Assembly (NCBI RefSeq): GCF_013376455.1
Contig: NZ_CP045504.1
Span: 1,591,501-1,655,500 of the forward strand
DNA length: 64,000 nucleotides
Direction of reading: 5' to 3'
From: Desulfolutivibrio sulfodismutans DSM 3696
Lineage (GTDB): Bacteria; Desulfobacterota; Desulfovibrionia; Desulfovibrionales; Desulfovibrionaceae
Shown one piece after another: positions 1 to 9,473 of the stretch; position 1 is the stretch's first letter; each line of letters starts with the position of its first letter. The position numbers and the translations under genes are program-made. The notes beneath the pieces are model-generated. The model saw only the letters and a program-made list of their open reading frames with translations, was not told where the DNA came from and made no database searches.

Positions 1-1
1 C

Positions 2-1975
2 TACAACCTGCTCAAAAAGCACTATGACCGGTACGATACCAAGACCGTGTCCTCGGTCACCGGCGTGTCTGAAAAAGACATCCTACGGGTCTACGAGGCA
101 TATACGGCCACCGGCCGCCCGGACAAGGCCGGGACCGTGATCTACGCCCTGGGCTGGACCCAGCACAGCGTGGGCGTACAAAACATCCGCCTCTCGGCCA
201 TGGTGCAGTTGCTTTTGGGCAATATCGGCATCGCAGGCGGCGGTATCAACGCCCTTCGCGGCGAGCCCAACGTCCAGGGCACCACGGACCACGCCCTGCT
301 CTACGGCTACCTGCCCGGCTACCACAACGTGCCTACGGCAAATCTCCAAACGCTGGAAGAATATCTCAAGGCCGAAACGCCCGTGACCAAGGATCCCAAG
401 AGCGTCAACTGGTGGAGCAACCGCCCCAAGTACGTGGTCAGCCTGCTCAAGTCCTGGTACGGGGACAACGCCACCAAGGAAAACGGCTTCTGCTATTCCC
501 TGGTGCCCAAGCTCGATCCGGGCATGGACTGCTCGCACCTCTACATCTTCGACCGCATGTACAAGGGCCAGATCAAGGGCGGAACGATCTTCGGCCACAA
601 CCCGGCCCAGAGCATCCCCAACACCCACAAAGTCAGAAAGGCCCTCAACTCCCTGGACTGGCTGGTCATGGGCGAGGTGTTCCACAACGAGACCACGGAC
701 AACTGGCATGCCCCGGGATTCGACCCCAAAAACGTCAAGACCGAGGTGTTCCTTCTGCCCTCGGCCTACCGGGCGGAGAAGGAAGGCACCATCTCCAACA
801 GCGGCCGCTGGCACATGTGGCACTACAAGGCCGCCGAACCCCTGGGGCAAAGCCGCAACATGGGCGAGATGTTCGTGGAGATCATGAACCGGGTGCGGGC
901 GCTGTACGCCAAGGGCGGCACATTCCCCGACCCCATCCTGAAGCAGGACTTTCCCGAGACCTTCGACGCCGACGCCGTGGCCAAAAAGTGCAACGGCTGG
1001 TTCACCAAAGACGTCACCATCGGGGACAAGCAGTACAAAAAGGGCCAGCAGGTTCCGGGCTTCGCCCAACTGGCCGACGACGGCTCCACCGTGAGCATGT
1101 GCTGGGTCTACTGCGGCGGCTACCCCGAAGCGGGAAACCTGGCCAAGCGCCGCGACCTGGCCCAGACCCCCATGCAGGCCAAGATCGCCATGTTTCCGGG
1201 ATTCGCCTGGGCCTGGCCCATGAACCGCCGCGTGCTCTACAACCGGGCCTCGGTGGACCCAAACGGCAAGCCCTACAATCCCGAGCGTGTGGTCATCGCC
1301 TGGGAGGACGGCAAGTGGGTGGGCGACGTGCCCGACGGCGCGGCCCCGCCCATGGCCATGGACAAGGGAACCTATCCCTTCATCATGACCACCGAAGGCC
1401 GCTCCCAGCTTTACGGCCCCGGGCGCGCCGACGGTCCCTTCCCCGAGCATTACGAACCGGCCGAGACGCCGCTTACGGTCAATCCCTTCTCCAAGCAGAT
1501 GAACAACCCCTGCATGAAGGTCATTGAAAGCGACATGGACAAGTTGGCCAAAAACGCCGACCCCCGGTTCCCCATCGTGCTCACCAGCTACAGCCTGACC
1601 GAGCACTGGTGCTCCGGCTCCGAGACCAGGAATGGCCCGGCCCTGCTTGAGGCCGAACCCCAGCAGTACATCGAGATGAGTCACGAACTGGCCAAGGAAA
1701 AGGGCATCGCCAACGGCGACGTGGTGGATGTGGAGAGCCTGCGCGGCACATGCCAGGCCGTGGCCATGGTCACGGTGCGCATCCGGCCCTTTACGGTGGC
1801 GGGCAAGACCCTGCATCTGGTGGGCATGCCGTTTGCCTTCGGCTGGACCAAGCCCAAGTGCGGAGATTCGATAAACCGGCTGACGGTTTCGATAGGCGAT
1901 CCCAACACCACCATCCCGGAATACAAGGCCTGCCTGGTGAACCTGCGCAAGGCGGAGAAGGTGACCGAACTCTAA
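2..1975 (+). CDS. fdhA: Formate dehydrogenase alpha subunit, 5'-truncated by window
   Basis: C-terminal 657 residues of the large molybdopterin (bis-MGD) subunit that oxidises formate. The frame is open from base 2, so the start, the N-terminal 4Fe-4S cluster and the Sec/Cys active site lie left of the window. What is visible matches FdnG/FdoG-type enzymes: the GWTQHSVGVQNIR stretch, LLLGNIGIAGGGINALRGEPNVQG (shown here in part as GNIGIAGGGINALRGE), and a C-terminal dinucleotide-binding domain with LTEHWCSGSETRN. A GTG at 47 is only an internal valine codon. fdhB follows after 74 bp with its own ribosome-binding site, as in Desulfovibrio FdhAB. The enzyme should act in the periplasm after Tat export with its beta subunit; the signal peptide itself is not visible here. 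Confidence 0.95.
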   Translation, partial: YNLLKKHYDRYDTKTVSSVTGVSEKDILRVYEAYTATGRPDKAGTVIYALGWTQHSVGVQNIRLSAMVQLLLGNIGIAGGGINALRGEPNVQGTTDHALLYGYLPGYHNVPTANLQTLEEYLKAETPVTKDPKSVNWWSNRPKYVVSLLKSWYGDNATKENGFCYSLVPKLDPGMDCSHLYIFDRMYKGQIKGGTIFGHNPAQSIPNTHKVRKALNSLDWLVMGEVFHNETTDNWHAPGFDPKNVKTEVFLLPSAYRAEKEGTISNSGRWHMWHYKAAEPLGQSRNMGEMFVEIMNRVRALYAKGGTFPDPILKQDFPETFDADAVAKKCNGWFTKDVTIGDKQYKKGQQVPGFAQLADDGSTVSMCWVYCGGYPEAGNLAKRRDLAQTPMQAKIAMFPGFAWAWPMNRRVLYNRASVDPNGKPYNPERVVIAWEDGKWVGDVPDGAAPPMAMDKGTYPFIMTTEGRSQLYGPGRADGPFPEHYEPAETPLTVNPFSKQMNNPCMKVIESDMDKLAKNADPRFPIVLTSYSLTEHWCSGSETRNGPALLEAEPQQYIEMSHELAKEKGIANGDVVDVESLRGTCQAVAMVTVRIRPFTVAGKTLHLVGMPFAFGWTKPKCGDSINRLTVSIGDPNTTIPEYKACLVNLRKAEKVTEL

Positions 1976-2049
1976 GGCGCGACGACGCCGCATGACGCAA
2001 CCCGGGGCGGTGAAAAACCGCCCCGCCACGCAAGCCAAGGAGAAGCGAA

Positions 2050-2772
2050 ATGCCCAAGGCGTTTCTTATCGATACCACACGGTGCACGGCCTGCCGGGGA
2101 TGCCAGGTGGCCTGCAAGGAATGGAAGAATCTGCCGCCGGTGGCCACCAAGCAGACCGGCACGCACCAGAATCCTCCCGATCTGACCCCGTTCAACTTCA
2201 AACTGGTGCGCTTTAGCGAGCACCTCGATGGCGGCGTGGTGTCCTGGTACTTTTTCCCGGACCAGTGCCGCCACTGCCTCGACGCCCCGTGCAAGATGGC
2301 CGCCTCGGACCCCGAGGCCATCATCCAGGACGCCGACACCGGGGCCGTCATCTATACGGACAAGACCGCCAAGGAAGACTTCAACGTCATCCGTGGCGCC
2401 TGTCCCTACGACATCCCGCGCCAGAATCCGGACACCAAGGCCCTGGTCAAGTGCGACATGTGCATCGACCGGGTGAAGGCCAACATGCTGCCCATGTGCG
2501 TGAAAAGCTGCGCCATGGGGGCCATGAACTTCGGCAGCCGCGAGGAGATGCTCGCGCTCGCCGAAAAGCGCCTGGCCGAGGTCAAAAAGACTGCGCCCAA
2601 GGCCCAGCTCTTAAATCCCAAGGACGTGGCCGTGATCTACCTGGTGGCTGACGACCCCAAAAAGTACTGGAAAAACGCCATGGCCCAGGCGCCGTCGCCG
2701 CTGACGCGCCAGCAGTTCCTGGCCAAGGCCTTCTCGCCGATCCGGAGTATTACCCGCTCCATCTCCGGCTAA
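2050..2772 (+). CDS. fdhB: Formate dehydrogenase beta subunit, 4Fe-4S ferredoxin type
   Basis: A 240-residue electron-transfer subunit that takes electrons from the molybdopterin subunit. Four cysteine groups are visible: CTACRGCQVAC near residue 12, CRHCLDAPC near 74, CPYD near 118, and CDMC with CVKSC near 136-155. This is the usual four-cluster ferredoxin layout of FdhB/FdnH. There is no C-terminal membrane anchor, unlike E. coli FdnH, which fits the soluble periplasmic Desulfovibrio enzymes. GGAGAAG lies 6-11 bases before the ATG. It directly follows fdhA and is probably co-transcribed with it. The product is probably exported as a hitch-hiker on the alpha subunit (inference from family knowledge). 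Confidence 0.95.
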   Translation: MPKAFLIDTTRCTACRGCQVACKEWKNLPPVATKQTGTHQNPPDLTPFNFKLVRFSEHLDGGVVSWYFFPDQCRHCLDAPCKMAASDPEAIIQDADTGAVIYTDKTAKEDFNVIRGACPYDIPRQNPDTKALVKCDMCIDRVKANMLPMCVKSCAMGAMNFGSREEMLALAEKRLAEVKKTAPKAQLLNPKDVAVIYLVADDPKKYWKNAMAQAPSPLTRQQFLAKAFSPIRSITRSISG

Positions 2773-2790
2773 GAGCGGACTCCTTCACAC

Positions 2791-2893
2791 CCCGCGCGGA
2801 CGCCCGTCACCCTCGGGAGCGTCCGCGCGGGACTTCCGCGAACAGGCGGGGGGGGAAGAAGCCTCCGGCGGCCAAAGGGCCTGAGCCCTTTGG
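2791..2893. terminator. Two hairpins between fdhB and fdhE
   Basis: First hairpin: left arm CCCGCGCGGACGC at 2791-2803, right arm GCGTCCGCGCGGG at 2819-2831, a perfect 13-bp stem. No T run follows, so it is either a processing/stability element or an imperfect terminator. Second hairpin: CCAAAGGGC at 2872-2880 and GCCCTTTGG at 2885-2893 with a 4-base loop, in a setting (GGCGGCCAAAGGGCC...) that resembles intergenic repeats I associate with Desulfovibrio genomes. They may separate expression of the enzyme genes from the maturation gene downstream. Confidence 0.5.
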
Positions 2894-2981
2894 AATCCCA
2901 TAACAGGGACGGGCTGTTTGCGAACGCCTCCAGGAATGGCGCGCCCGCGTGTTTCACCCAATTTTTTTTCAGGAGAAGCCT

Positions 2982-3914
2982 ATGACGTCCGACTGTTCAT
3001 CCGGCTGCGAAGCCTCGCGGACCATCCGCGCCGACGCCGCCCGCCTGGGCCGCGAGATTGTATCCCTGACGCCCCTTCTGGACGCCTTTGTCCCGCTTCT
3101 GGCCGAACAGGCGGAAATCCAGTCCACAGCCTCGGGATGGACCGGCGATCCGCCCGTCTTCGACCCGGAGGTTTTCTGCCAGGGCAGGCCCCTTCTGGCC
3201 GATAGCGGATTCCAGAATGTCGCCCCCGACATCCCCGGTGCGGCAGCCCGCCTTTTGCCGGTCATGGCCAGGTGTTTCCCAGGCCTGGCGGGCGACATCG
3301 ACGCACTGGCCCAGGCCTTGGACGCCGACCCCGGCCGTGCGGCGGCCGAGCTGATGCACATGGCCTGCGGCGACTGTGGCGAACCGCTCCGGGGCGTGGC
3401 CCCGGACACGGCGTATTTCCTGGCCCGGGAGTGCGTGCGACCTCTGGTGCGGCGTCAGGCCGAGACGCTTTCCCCGCTTTTCGCGGAGCTGCCCTGGCGA
3501 TTCACGACGTGCCCGGTGTGCGGCGGACACCCGGATTTTTCGTGGTTCAAAAAGGTCCGTGACGATGCGCAGTACATCACCGGGCACGGCGGCCCGCGTT
3601 TTCTGCGTTGCGCCGACTGCGCCGCCTGGTGGCGTTATAAGCGAATTTCCTGCCCGGGCTGCGGCAACGAGGAGCCCTCGCGGCTGTCGTTTCTGCACAG
3701 TCCCGAACGTCCCTACGAACGGGTGGACCTGTGCGAGGAGTGCCAGACGTATGTGCCCTGCCTGGACACCACGGACATGATCCACATCCCCCATCCGGAC
3801 GTGGCCGCCCTGGCCATGCTGCCCCTGGAAATGCTGGCCCGGGATCGGGGATACCGGCCCCTGGCGGCGCTGCCCTGGAGCCTGGTCCTGCCGGACGCCT
3901 CGCGCGCCGCCTGA
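2982..3914 (+). CDS. fdhE: Formate dehydrogenase accessory protein FdhE
   Basis: A 310-residue cytoplasmic maturation factor. FdhE proteins bind iron through CxxC motifs and are needed for active formate dehydrogenase. The C-terminal half shows the expected rubredoxin-like knuckles: CPVCGGHPDF, CADCAAWW, CPGCGNEEPS and CEECQTYV. The start is the ATG at 2982 because AGGAG at 2971-2975 sits at proper distance; an upstream in-frame ATG at 2949 has no such site. It lies 209 bp after fdhB on the same strand, a typical position next to its client enzyme. Confidence 0.92.
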   Translation: MTSDCSSGCEASRTIRADAARLGREIVSLTPLLDAFVPLLAEQAEIQSTASGWTGDPPVFDPEVFCQGRPLLADSGFQNVAPDIPGAAARLLPVMARCFPGLAGDIDALAQALDADPGRAAAELMHMACGDCGEPLRGVAPDTAYFLARECVRPLVRRQAETLSPLFAELPWRFTTCPVCGGHPDFSWFKKVRDDAQYITGHGGPRFLRCADCAAWWRYKRISCPGCGNEEPSRLSFLHSPERPYERVDLCEECQTYVPCLDTTDMIHIPHPDVAALAMLPLEMLARDRGYRPLAALPWSLVLPDASRAA

Positions 3915-3987
3915 GATCGCCCCCCGGTTTCGGGCAGGCGCAACACTGCGGCGTCCGCCGCAAGCGGGCTGGCGTAGCTGCGCGCCT

Positions 3988-4992
3988 TCAGCAGGCGGCC
4001 CGGGACCGCCGTCCCATGGCCAGATAGACGGCGGCCTCGGGAGAGGGATGCAGGGCCTCGGCCCAGTGCAGATACAGGGGGCGAAGCACCCGCGAGAACA
4101 GGGAGGCGGCCGTGGCCTGTCTGGCCGCGATCAGGCCTGCAAAGGGCCGATGCCCCTGGATGAAGTCCACCAGGGCGGCGGCCCGGTGCTCGGGACGATG
4201 GCGGGAACGCACCAGGGCCTCCCCTGCGGCGGCCACCCGCTCCCGGCGCGGCGCGTCGGCCAGAAGCCCCGCCGTCAGTTCGGCCACGGCCCGGACATCC
4301 ATGGGGGGATAGGTGAACAGGTGTTCGCCCGGGGTAAACAGCTCGGACTGGCCGTGCCCCACCTCGGGGGTCAAAAGGCACGCCCCGCAGGCCAGGGCCT
4401 CGAAGACCCGGAAGTTGAGGTCGCCGCCCTCGGCCACGTTGAGCACCAGCTTTGCCGTGGGGAACAGGTCGCGGTACGCCCCCCGGGTGACGCAAAGCCC
4501 CGGCACGAGCCGTCCCAGTTCGGCCAGGAAGGCATGCCGCCCGGGGGTCAGCACGGGATCGACCTTGCCCACGAACAGGAGGTCGTGGATCTTCGGCGCA
4601 TCCTTCGGACGATCCTCCTGGCGTGGGAAGGGCGGCAGCCACATGACCCGCTCCGCCCCCAGGCGGGAGACAAACCGGGGCAGGTGGTCGCGAAGGCTCA
4701 CGGCGCAGAGGTCAAACGCCTGGGCATAGTCCGGATACCAGGCGTGGATATGGCTGTCCACACAGTAGAACACCGTCAGGCAGGGATAGCGTTCGAGGCC
4801 CGAAAACGGAGGAGGGCCGGACTTGTCGGAATAGACGATCACCTCCGGGGCGAACCCAGCCAGCCGGACCACGTCGTCAAAAGAGAGCACCTGCAGCGGG
4901 TCCAGGGGCACGACGGCCACCCCGGGACATACGGCCCGCATGCCCGCATCCAGGGGATGCCGTCCGACCCAGGCGATGCGCAGGGTCTCCAT
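3988..4992 (-). CDS. CgeB-like glycosyltransferase family protein
   Basis: A 334-residue protein beginning METLRIAWVGRHPLDAG. The C-terminal half has the GT-B donor-site pattern of family 1-like glycosyltransferases: NVAEGGDLNFRVFEALACG followed by LLTPEVGHGQSELFTPGEH, as in the CgeB/DUF3880 group. The role is probably sugar transfer onto a surface polymer or protein; acceptor and donor cannot be told from sequence. The start at 4992 is chosen because GGGAGG lies about 11 bases upstream; a longer frame to 5136 has no support. It is convergent with fdhE and stands alone. Confidence 0.75.
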   Translation of the reverse strand: METLRIAWVGRHPLDAGMRAVCPGVAVVPLDPLQVLSFDDVVRLAGFAPEVIVYSDKSGPPPFSGLERYPCLTVFYCVDSHIHAWYPDYAQAFDLCAVSLRDHLPRFVSRLGAERVMWLPPFPRQEDRPKDAPKIHDLLFVGKVDPVLTPGRHAFLAELGRLVPGLCVTRGAYRDLFPTAKLVLNVAEGGDLNFRVFEALACGACLLTPEVGHGQSELFTPGEHLFTYPPMDVRAVAELTAGLLADAPRRERVAAAGEALVRSRHRPEHRAAALVDFIQGHRPFAGLIAARQATAASLFSRVLRPLYLHWAEALHPSPEAAVYLAMGRRSRAAC

Positions 4993-5679
4993 CGCGTTCC
5001 ACCTCCCGCAACCGGGCCGGTCGTCCGGCCACTGCATTTGTACCCATCTCCCTGACCATTCGCCATTTTTTCCCGAAAAACAAGGTGTTCTTCCCACACC
5101 AGACACCTTCCCGGCCTGCAAAACGGATTTCTCCATGCGCCGTCAGGCATTTCCCCAAATCGACCACTCTTGAAGCAGCGGCCGCTCCCGGCTCCTGGCG
5201 CATTGTTTCCTCTGTCCGGGGCAAACGGCACGGAAGGGGAACGCCACGCCTTGCCTGCCCGGGCGGCGCTAAAGGGGTTTTTCCGCACACGGCATGGTGC
5301 GGCACCGTTCGTTTTGGCTTCGGGGTGCGGTTTTGTTTTCATGCCGGCCCGGCCCGGCGGAATTATTTCGTATCGCCGACCGCACGGCAGCACAAACCCC
5401 TTGCCGGTCCACATCTTTTGCGCTAGGGGGGAAGTGTTCGCCCAAGATCGTGTCGTCTTCCCGGTGGTCGCGGAATGGCGGCTGATAGTGAGCGCGATCC
5501 GATCCTTCAGATGTCCACGGCAGCGAGGCCGCCCGCCGCGTGTATCATCCGCCGCATGAACGGAATTCCGACGTCCGACAAGCCGCCTGGTCGCGGTATA
5601 CCCGTTTCGCTGCGAGTCTGCGGCAGTCTTCGTCCGTGGCTTCTGAGCCAATGCCTTGAGAAAAGGGAGTCTTTCACTC
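4993..5679. other. 687-bp intergenic region, no gene seen
   Basis: Lies between the divergent glycosyltransferase and RRM genes. Frames in it have shadow-like composition and no similarity I recognise. It must hold both promoters and probably a long 5' leader for the RRM gene, but I see no convincing -35/-10 pair or RNA motif. Confidence 0.5.
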
Positions 5680-5955
5680 ATGTCCAAGAACATCTATGTC
5701 GGCAACCTGCCCTTCCGGGCCTCCGAAGACAACGTCCGCGATCTTTTCGCCCAGTACGGCGCCGTATCCTCCGTCAAGCTCATCTCCGACCGGGAGACGG
5801 GCAAACCGCGCGGCTTCGGCTTTGTGGAAATGGATGACGACACCGAGGCCGAAGCGGCCATCGAGGCCTTAAACGGCAAGGATTACGAAGGTCGCAGCCT
5901 GAAGATCAACGAGGCCAAGCCCCGCGAGTCCAAGCCCAGACGCCCCGCCTGGTAG
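5680..5955 (+). CDS. RRM-type RNA-binding protein
   Basis: A 91-residue protein with a single RNA recognition motif spanning nearly its whole length. RNP2 is IYVGNL at residues 4-9 and RNP1 is KPRGFGFVEM near residue 43. A short basic tail (KPRESKPRRPAW) follows. Small single-RRM proteins are common in Desulfovibrio and cyanobacteria and are often cold-induced, but no target is known here. The ATG at 5680 is preceded by AAGGGAG; an in-frame ATG at 5656 would add eight residues before the conserved MSKNIYVGN start and is less likely. Confidence 0.93.
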   Translation: MSKNIYVGNLPFRASEDNVRDLFAQYGAVSSVKLISDRETGKPRGFGFVEMDDDTEAEAAIEALNGKDYEGRSLKINEAKPRESKPRRPAW

Positions 5956-6153
5956 ACTTTTTTCCGTCGCGGCACGCCGCATGCGGCACGTCGTGACGCT
6001 GTATCCCCCCGGGCGGCCCGATTCGGGCGGCTACGGGCCGCCTGGGGAGAGCGGGTATTTGTTTGCCTTGGCTCCCGCCCGACCACTCCCACTTCTCCTT
6101 TCTCCTGGCACATTTTTTGTATCTCCTGCGCAAACCCCTGTGCGGAGGATGCC

Positions 6154-7527
6154 GTGCGCGTCAAATATCTGATCATCGGCGCCGGACCCACCGGGCTTGG
6201 CGCAGCGGACAGGCTGCGTGAGCTCGGTCACAACGATTTCCTCGTCCTGGAGGCCGAAGGCCATGTGGGCGGCCTGTCCGCCAGCTTTACGGACCCGGCC
6301 GGGTTCACCTGGGATCTGGGCGGCCATGTGGTCTTTTCCCATTTCGAGCATTTCGACCGGCTTCTGGACGACCTTCTGGGCGACCACGTCCTCACCCACC
6401 AGCGCGAGGCCTGGATACGCCTGGCCGACACCTGGGTGCCCTATCCCTTCCAGAACAACATCCGCCGCCTGCCCCCGGACATGGTCTGGGAATGCGTGCA
6501 GGGCCTTCTGGCCGTGGCCCGAAACGGCGCCTCAGCCAGCCCTCCCGCCCATTTCCGGGAGTGGATCGAGAAAAGCTTCGGCCCGGGCATCGCCCGGCTG
6601 TTCATGCTCCCCTACAATTTCAAGGTCTGGGCCCATCCCCCGGAAACCATGTCCCACCGCTGGATCGGGGAACGGGTCAGCGTGGTGGATCTGGCCCGGG
6701 TGCTGGAAAACATCATCCGCAGCCGCGACGACGTGTCCTGGGGCCCCAACCGGACCTTCGCCTTCCCCCTCACAGGGGGCACGGGCGAGATCTATCGCCG
6801 CCTGGCCGCGCGATTCGCCGACCGCGTGCGGCTTGGCCAGAAGACCGTGGCCGTGGACATGGCCACAAAGACCGTGCGCACCGCCGCCGGGATGACCGTG
6901 TCCTACGACCGGCTCCTGACCACCATGCCCCTGGACCGTTTCGTCCTGGACGTGGCCCAAGGCCTGCCCGAGGCCGCGCGCCAAGCCGCCGCCCGGCTCA
7001 AGCACAACGGCGCGCTCATCGCGGGCATCGGCATCGACGGCCACCGCTCGGACTCCAAATGCTGGATGTATTTTCCCGAGTCCAACTGCCCCTTTTACCG
7101 GGTCACCAACTTCCACAACTATTCCTACAACAACACCCCCGCTCCCGATGGCACGGTCCCCCGCCACCGGGCGCTGATGACCGAGATATCGTTTTCCGGG
7201 TACAAGCCCGAAGACGGGGCCGACCACATCAAACGGGCCGTGGCCGGGCTCGGGGCCGCCGGACTGCTCGAGCCCGGCGAAGACGCCCGGGTGGTCTCCA
7301 CCTGGCAGACCCGCCTGGACTACGCCTATCCCATTCCGTGCCTTTCCCGGGACGGCGCCCTGGCCGTGATCCAGCCCCTGCTTGAGGCGGCGGACATCTT
7401 TTCCCGGGGGCGATTCGGCGGTTTCAAATACGAGGTGGGCAACATGGACCACTCGGTCATGCAGGGCGTCCAGTGGGCCGAACGCATGGTCGCGGGAACC
7501 CCGGAGACGGTCTACCGCCTGGGATGA
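6154..7527 (+). CDS. FAD-dependent oxidoreductase, HemY/amine-oxidase-like
   Basis: A 457-residue flavoprotein. The N-terminal Rossmann motif GAGPTGLGAADRL is at residues 9-21, followed by the second dinucleotide-binding signature EAEGHVGGLS. The C-terminus has FGGFKYEVGNMDHSVMQGV, typical of a COG1232 subgroup related to UDP-galactopyranose mutase and protoporphyrinogen oxidase, often found near polysaccharide genes. Substrate is not deducible. The start is a GTG at 6154 with GCGGAGG just upstream. It is followed by the M24 peptidase after about 70 bp on the same strand and may share its transcript. Confidence 0.8.
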   Translation: MRVKYLIIGAGPTGLGAADRLRELGHNDFLVLEAEGHVGGLSASFTDPAGFTWDLGGHVVFSHFEHFDRLLDDLLGDHVLTHQREAWIRLADTWVPYPFQNNIRRLPPDMVWECVQGLLAVARNGASASPPAHFREWIEKSFGPGIARLFMLPYNFKVWAHPPETMSHRWIGERVSVVDLARVLENIIRSRDDVSWGPNRTFAFPLTGGTGEIYRRLAARFADRVRLGQKTVAVDMATKTVRTAAGMTVSYDRLLTTMPLDRFVLDVAQGLPEAARQAAARLKHNGALIAGIGIDGHRSDSKCWMYFPESNCPFYRVTNFHNYSYNNTPAPDGTVPRHRALMTEISFSGYKPEDGADHIKRAVAGLGAAGLLEPGEDARVVSTWQTRLDYAYPIPCLSRDGALAVIQPLLEAADIFSRGRFGGFKYEVGNMDHSVMQGVQWAERMVAGTPETVYRLG

Positions 7528-7596
7528 AGCCAACCCAACCCGGAAAATCGGGGGCCGGGCGTTGACGCCGGGGTCGACATGCGGCTAAACCCCGGC

Positions 7597-8682
7597 ATGG
7601 AAAACGCCAACGATACCACCCACGTGTACGCCACCAGGCGGGACCGCCTGCGCGCCAGCCTGGCCGCCGCAGGCCACGAAGCCCTGCTCGTCTCCCATGC
7701 CGCCAACCGCTATTACTTAAGCGGCTTCGAGCTTCACGACGCCCAGTGCAACGAATCCTCGGGCATGCTCCTGGTCACGGCCAGCGGCCGGGACCAACTC
7801 CTGACCGATCCCCGGTTCCTGGACGCGGCCCGCAGGCTGTGGCCAAAAGACGACATCTTCATCTATTCCTCCAACCGCTATCAGGCCATGGGCGATCTTT
7901 TCAAATCCCTGGGGCTTGAAAAGATCCTCTTCGAGGCCAAAAGCCTGTCCTACGACACCCACGCCCTGCTCTCGGAATACATGGACATGATCCCCTGCAC
8001 GGGATTCGTGGAGAATCTGCGCCTGCACAAGGAGCCGGGCGAGATCGAGCTTTTACGCCGTTCCTGCGCCGTCAACCACGCGGTCATGGCCCGGCTGCCG
8101 GATGTGCTGGTCCCGGGGATCACCGAGGCCGAGGCAGCCTGGGAGATCGAAAAACTCTTCCGGGAATTCGGGGCCAGCGAGCTGTCCTTTCCGTCCATCG
8201 TAGCCGTCAATGAAAACGCCGCCATGCCCCACGCCGTCCCCGGCCCCAAGGCGGCCACGGACGGCAGCCTGGTCCTGGTGGATGTGGGCGGCCGCCTGGA
8301 CGGCTACTGCTCGGACCAGACCCGCACCTTCTGGGTCGGCGACACCCCCTCGGATCGCTTCCGGCGCACCCTGGACATGGTCCAGGAGGCCCAAAACGCG
8401 GCCCTGGCGGCCATCCGCCCCGGGCTCTCCTACCGGGACGCCTACATGCTGGCCAAAAACGCCTTCGCGGCCCACGGGGTGGACGCGGCCTTCACCCATT
8501 CCCTGGGGCACGGCATCGGCCTGGAGACCCACGAGGCCCCGAGCCTGAGCCCCTACGCCGAGGGACGCCTTTCCCCGGGCATGGTGATCACGGTGGAGCC
8601 GGGGCTGTACGACGCGGACTGGGGGGGCGTGCGCTGGGAATACATGGTGCTTGTCACCGACGACGGCTGCGAGATCCTGTGA
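7597..8682 (+). CDS. Xaa-Pro aminopeptidase, M24 family
   Basis: A 361-residue cytoplasmic metallopeptidase with the creatinase N-terminal domain (about 1-125) and the pita-bread M24 domain (about 130-361). The metal ligands are visible: Asp in LVDVGG, Asp in CSDQTRTF, His in HSLGHGIGLETHE, Glu in TVEPGLY and the final Glu in RWEYMVLV. It should remove N-terminal residues ahead of proline. The start is uncertain: ATG 7597 (MENANDTT) is preferred, ATG 7579 would add six residues, and neither has a strong ribosome-binding site. Its stop overlaps the start of the next gene by 4 bases, so the two are translationally coupled. Confidence 0.88.
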   Translation: MENANDTTHVYATRRDRLRASLAAAGHEALLVSHAANRYYLSGFELHDAQCNESSGMLLVTASGRDQLLTDPRFLDAARRLWPKDDIFIYSSNRYQAMGDLFKSLGLEKILFEAKSLSYDTHALLSEYMDMIPCTGFVENLRLHKEPGEIELLRRSCAVNHAVMARLPDVLVPGITEAEAAWEIEKLFREFGASELSFPSIVAVNENAAMPHAVPGPKAATDGSLVLVDVGGRLDGYCSDQTRTFWVGDTPSDRFRRTLDMVQEAQNAALAAIRPGLSYRDAYMLAKNAFAAHGVDAAFTHSLGHGIGLETHEAPSLSPYAEGRLSPGMVITVEPGLYDADWGGVRWEYMVLVTDDGCEIL

Positions 8683-8996
8683 GACGGCGGCCACGGCGAC
8701 GCCCGCCCTATCTGCCGCCCGGAAATTCCGAACGGCTGTACCTGTCCCTGCCCGGAGCGAACGTCGGGCTGTTGCGTTTTTTACTGGAGGGCTACGGGCA
8801 TATGGCGTGCATGACCGTGGTGGACCGCTATGCGGCCGTGGTGCGGCTTTTCTTTGCGCCGACGGCGCGGGAGGAGGTGCTGGAGTTTGTGGCGGCTGCG
8901 GCCTGCGAGATCCCGGGGCTGGCGGTGCGTCTCGCCCCCCGGGACCAGTCCGGGCCGGGCGGGACCGTTCAGGATGCCTGCCTCAGTCCGCCGTGA
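8679..8996 (+). CDS. DUF4911-like small protein
   Basis: A 105-residue protein starting at a GTG that overlaps the stop of the M24 peptidase gene (GTGA). The core, SERLYLSLPGANVGLLRF followed by LEGYGHMACMTVVDRYAAV, resembles DUF4911, a short family common in Desulfovibrio. Function unknown. The coupling to the peptidase suggests co-expression rather than shared function. It ends tail-to-tail with the response regulator gene, overlapping it by 14 bp. Confidence 0.65.
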   Translation: MRRRPRRRPPYLPPGNSERLYLSLPGANVGLLRFLLEGYGHMACMTVVDRYAAVVRLFFAPTAREEVLEFVAAAACEIPGLAVRLAPRDQSGPGGTVQDACLSPP

Positions 8997-9348
8997 GGCG
9001 GTGTACGGCGCCGAGTAGTTCGCTCTCGCTGAAGGGCTTGACCAGGATGTCGTTGGCCCCGAAGGCCTTGGCGTGGTGCAAAAAATCCATCCCCATGCTG
9101 GGGGAGCCCCCGGAAATGGCCAACACCCTGCAATTTCCCGCCTCGCGAATCTCCTGGATGGTCTCGATGCCGTCTTTTTCCGGCATGAAGATGTCCAGAA
9201 TGACCAAATCCACGGGATGGGCGTGAAAAAGCCGCATTCCGGCCTTGCCGTCCGTGGCCTCCAGGACGGCATGGCCCTCGCCTTCCAGATACAGCCGCAT
9301 GACGCTGCGAATGGTTTCGTCATCATCGATGACCAGGATGGTTTTCAT
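8983..9348 (-). CDS. Single-domain response regulator (CheY-like)
   Basis: A 121-residue receiver domain with no output domain. It has the acidic pair DDDE at residues 7-10, the phospho-acceptor Asp in VILDIFMPEKDG, and the conserved Lys in LVKPFS. It must signal by protein contact or phosphorelay; no kinase is adjacent. The start is the ATG at 9348 (MKTILVID), which begins the receiver fold exactly; a longer frame to 9390 only adds a non-conserved lead. The ribosome-binding site is weak. Confidence 0.88.
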   Translation of the reverse strand: MKTILVIDDDETIRSVMRLYLEGEGHAVLEATDGKAGMRLFHAHPVDLVILDIFMPEKDGIETIQEIREAGNCRVLAISGGSPSMGMDFLHHAKAFGANDILVKPFSESELLGAVHRLTAD

Positions 9349-9473
9349 GGACGCGGGCCTTTGCGGTGGATTCCGGCGCAAGGCGGGCACAGCCCGGGAA
9401 ACATGCAGCGCGGCTGTGTCGCCGGTTGTGCCGTTGTACCCTGGTCGGCCATTTTTTCAAGAAAAAAGGCGCT

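Noticed and set aside
83-2038. 651-codon open frame antisense to fdhA
   Set aside because: High-GC codon bias of fdhA leaves the opposite strand open. The product is His/Gly/Val-rich low-complexity with no recognisable domain, and fdhA is certain.
4839-5693. 284-codon minus-strand frame across the 5-kb intergenic gap
   Set aside because: Arg/Pro-rich shadow-like translation without motifs, overlapping the glycosyltransferase start in another frame.
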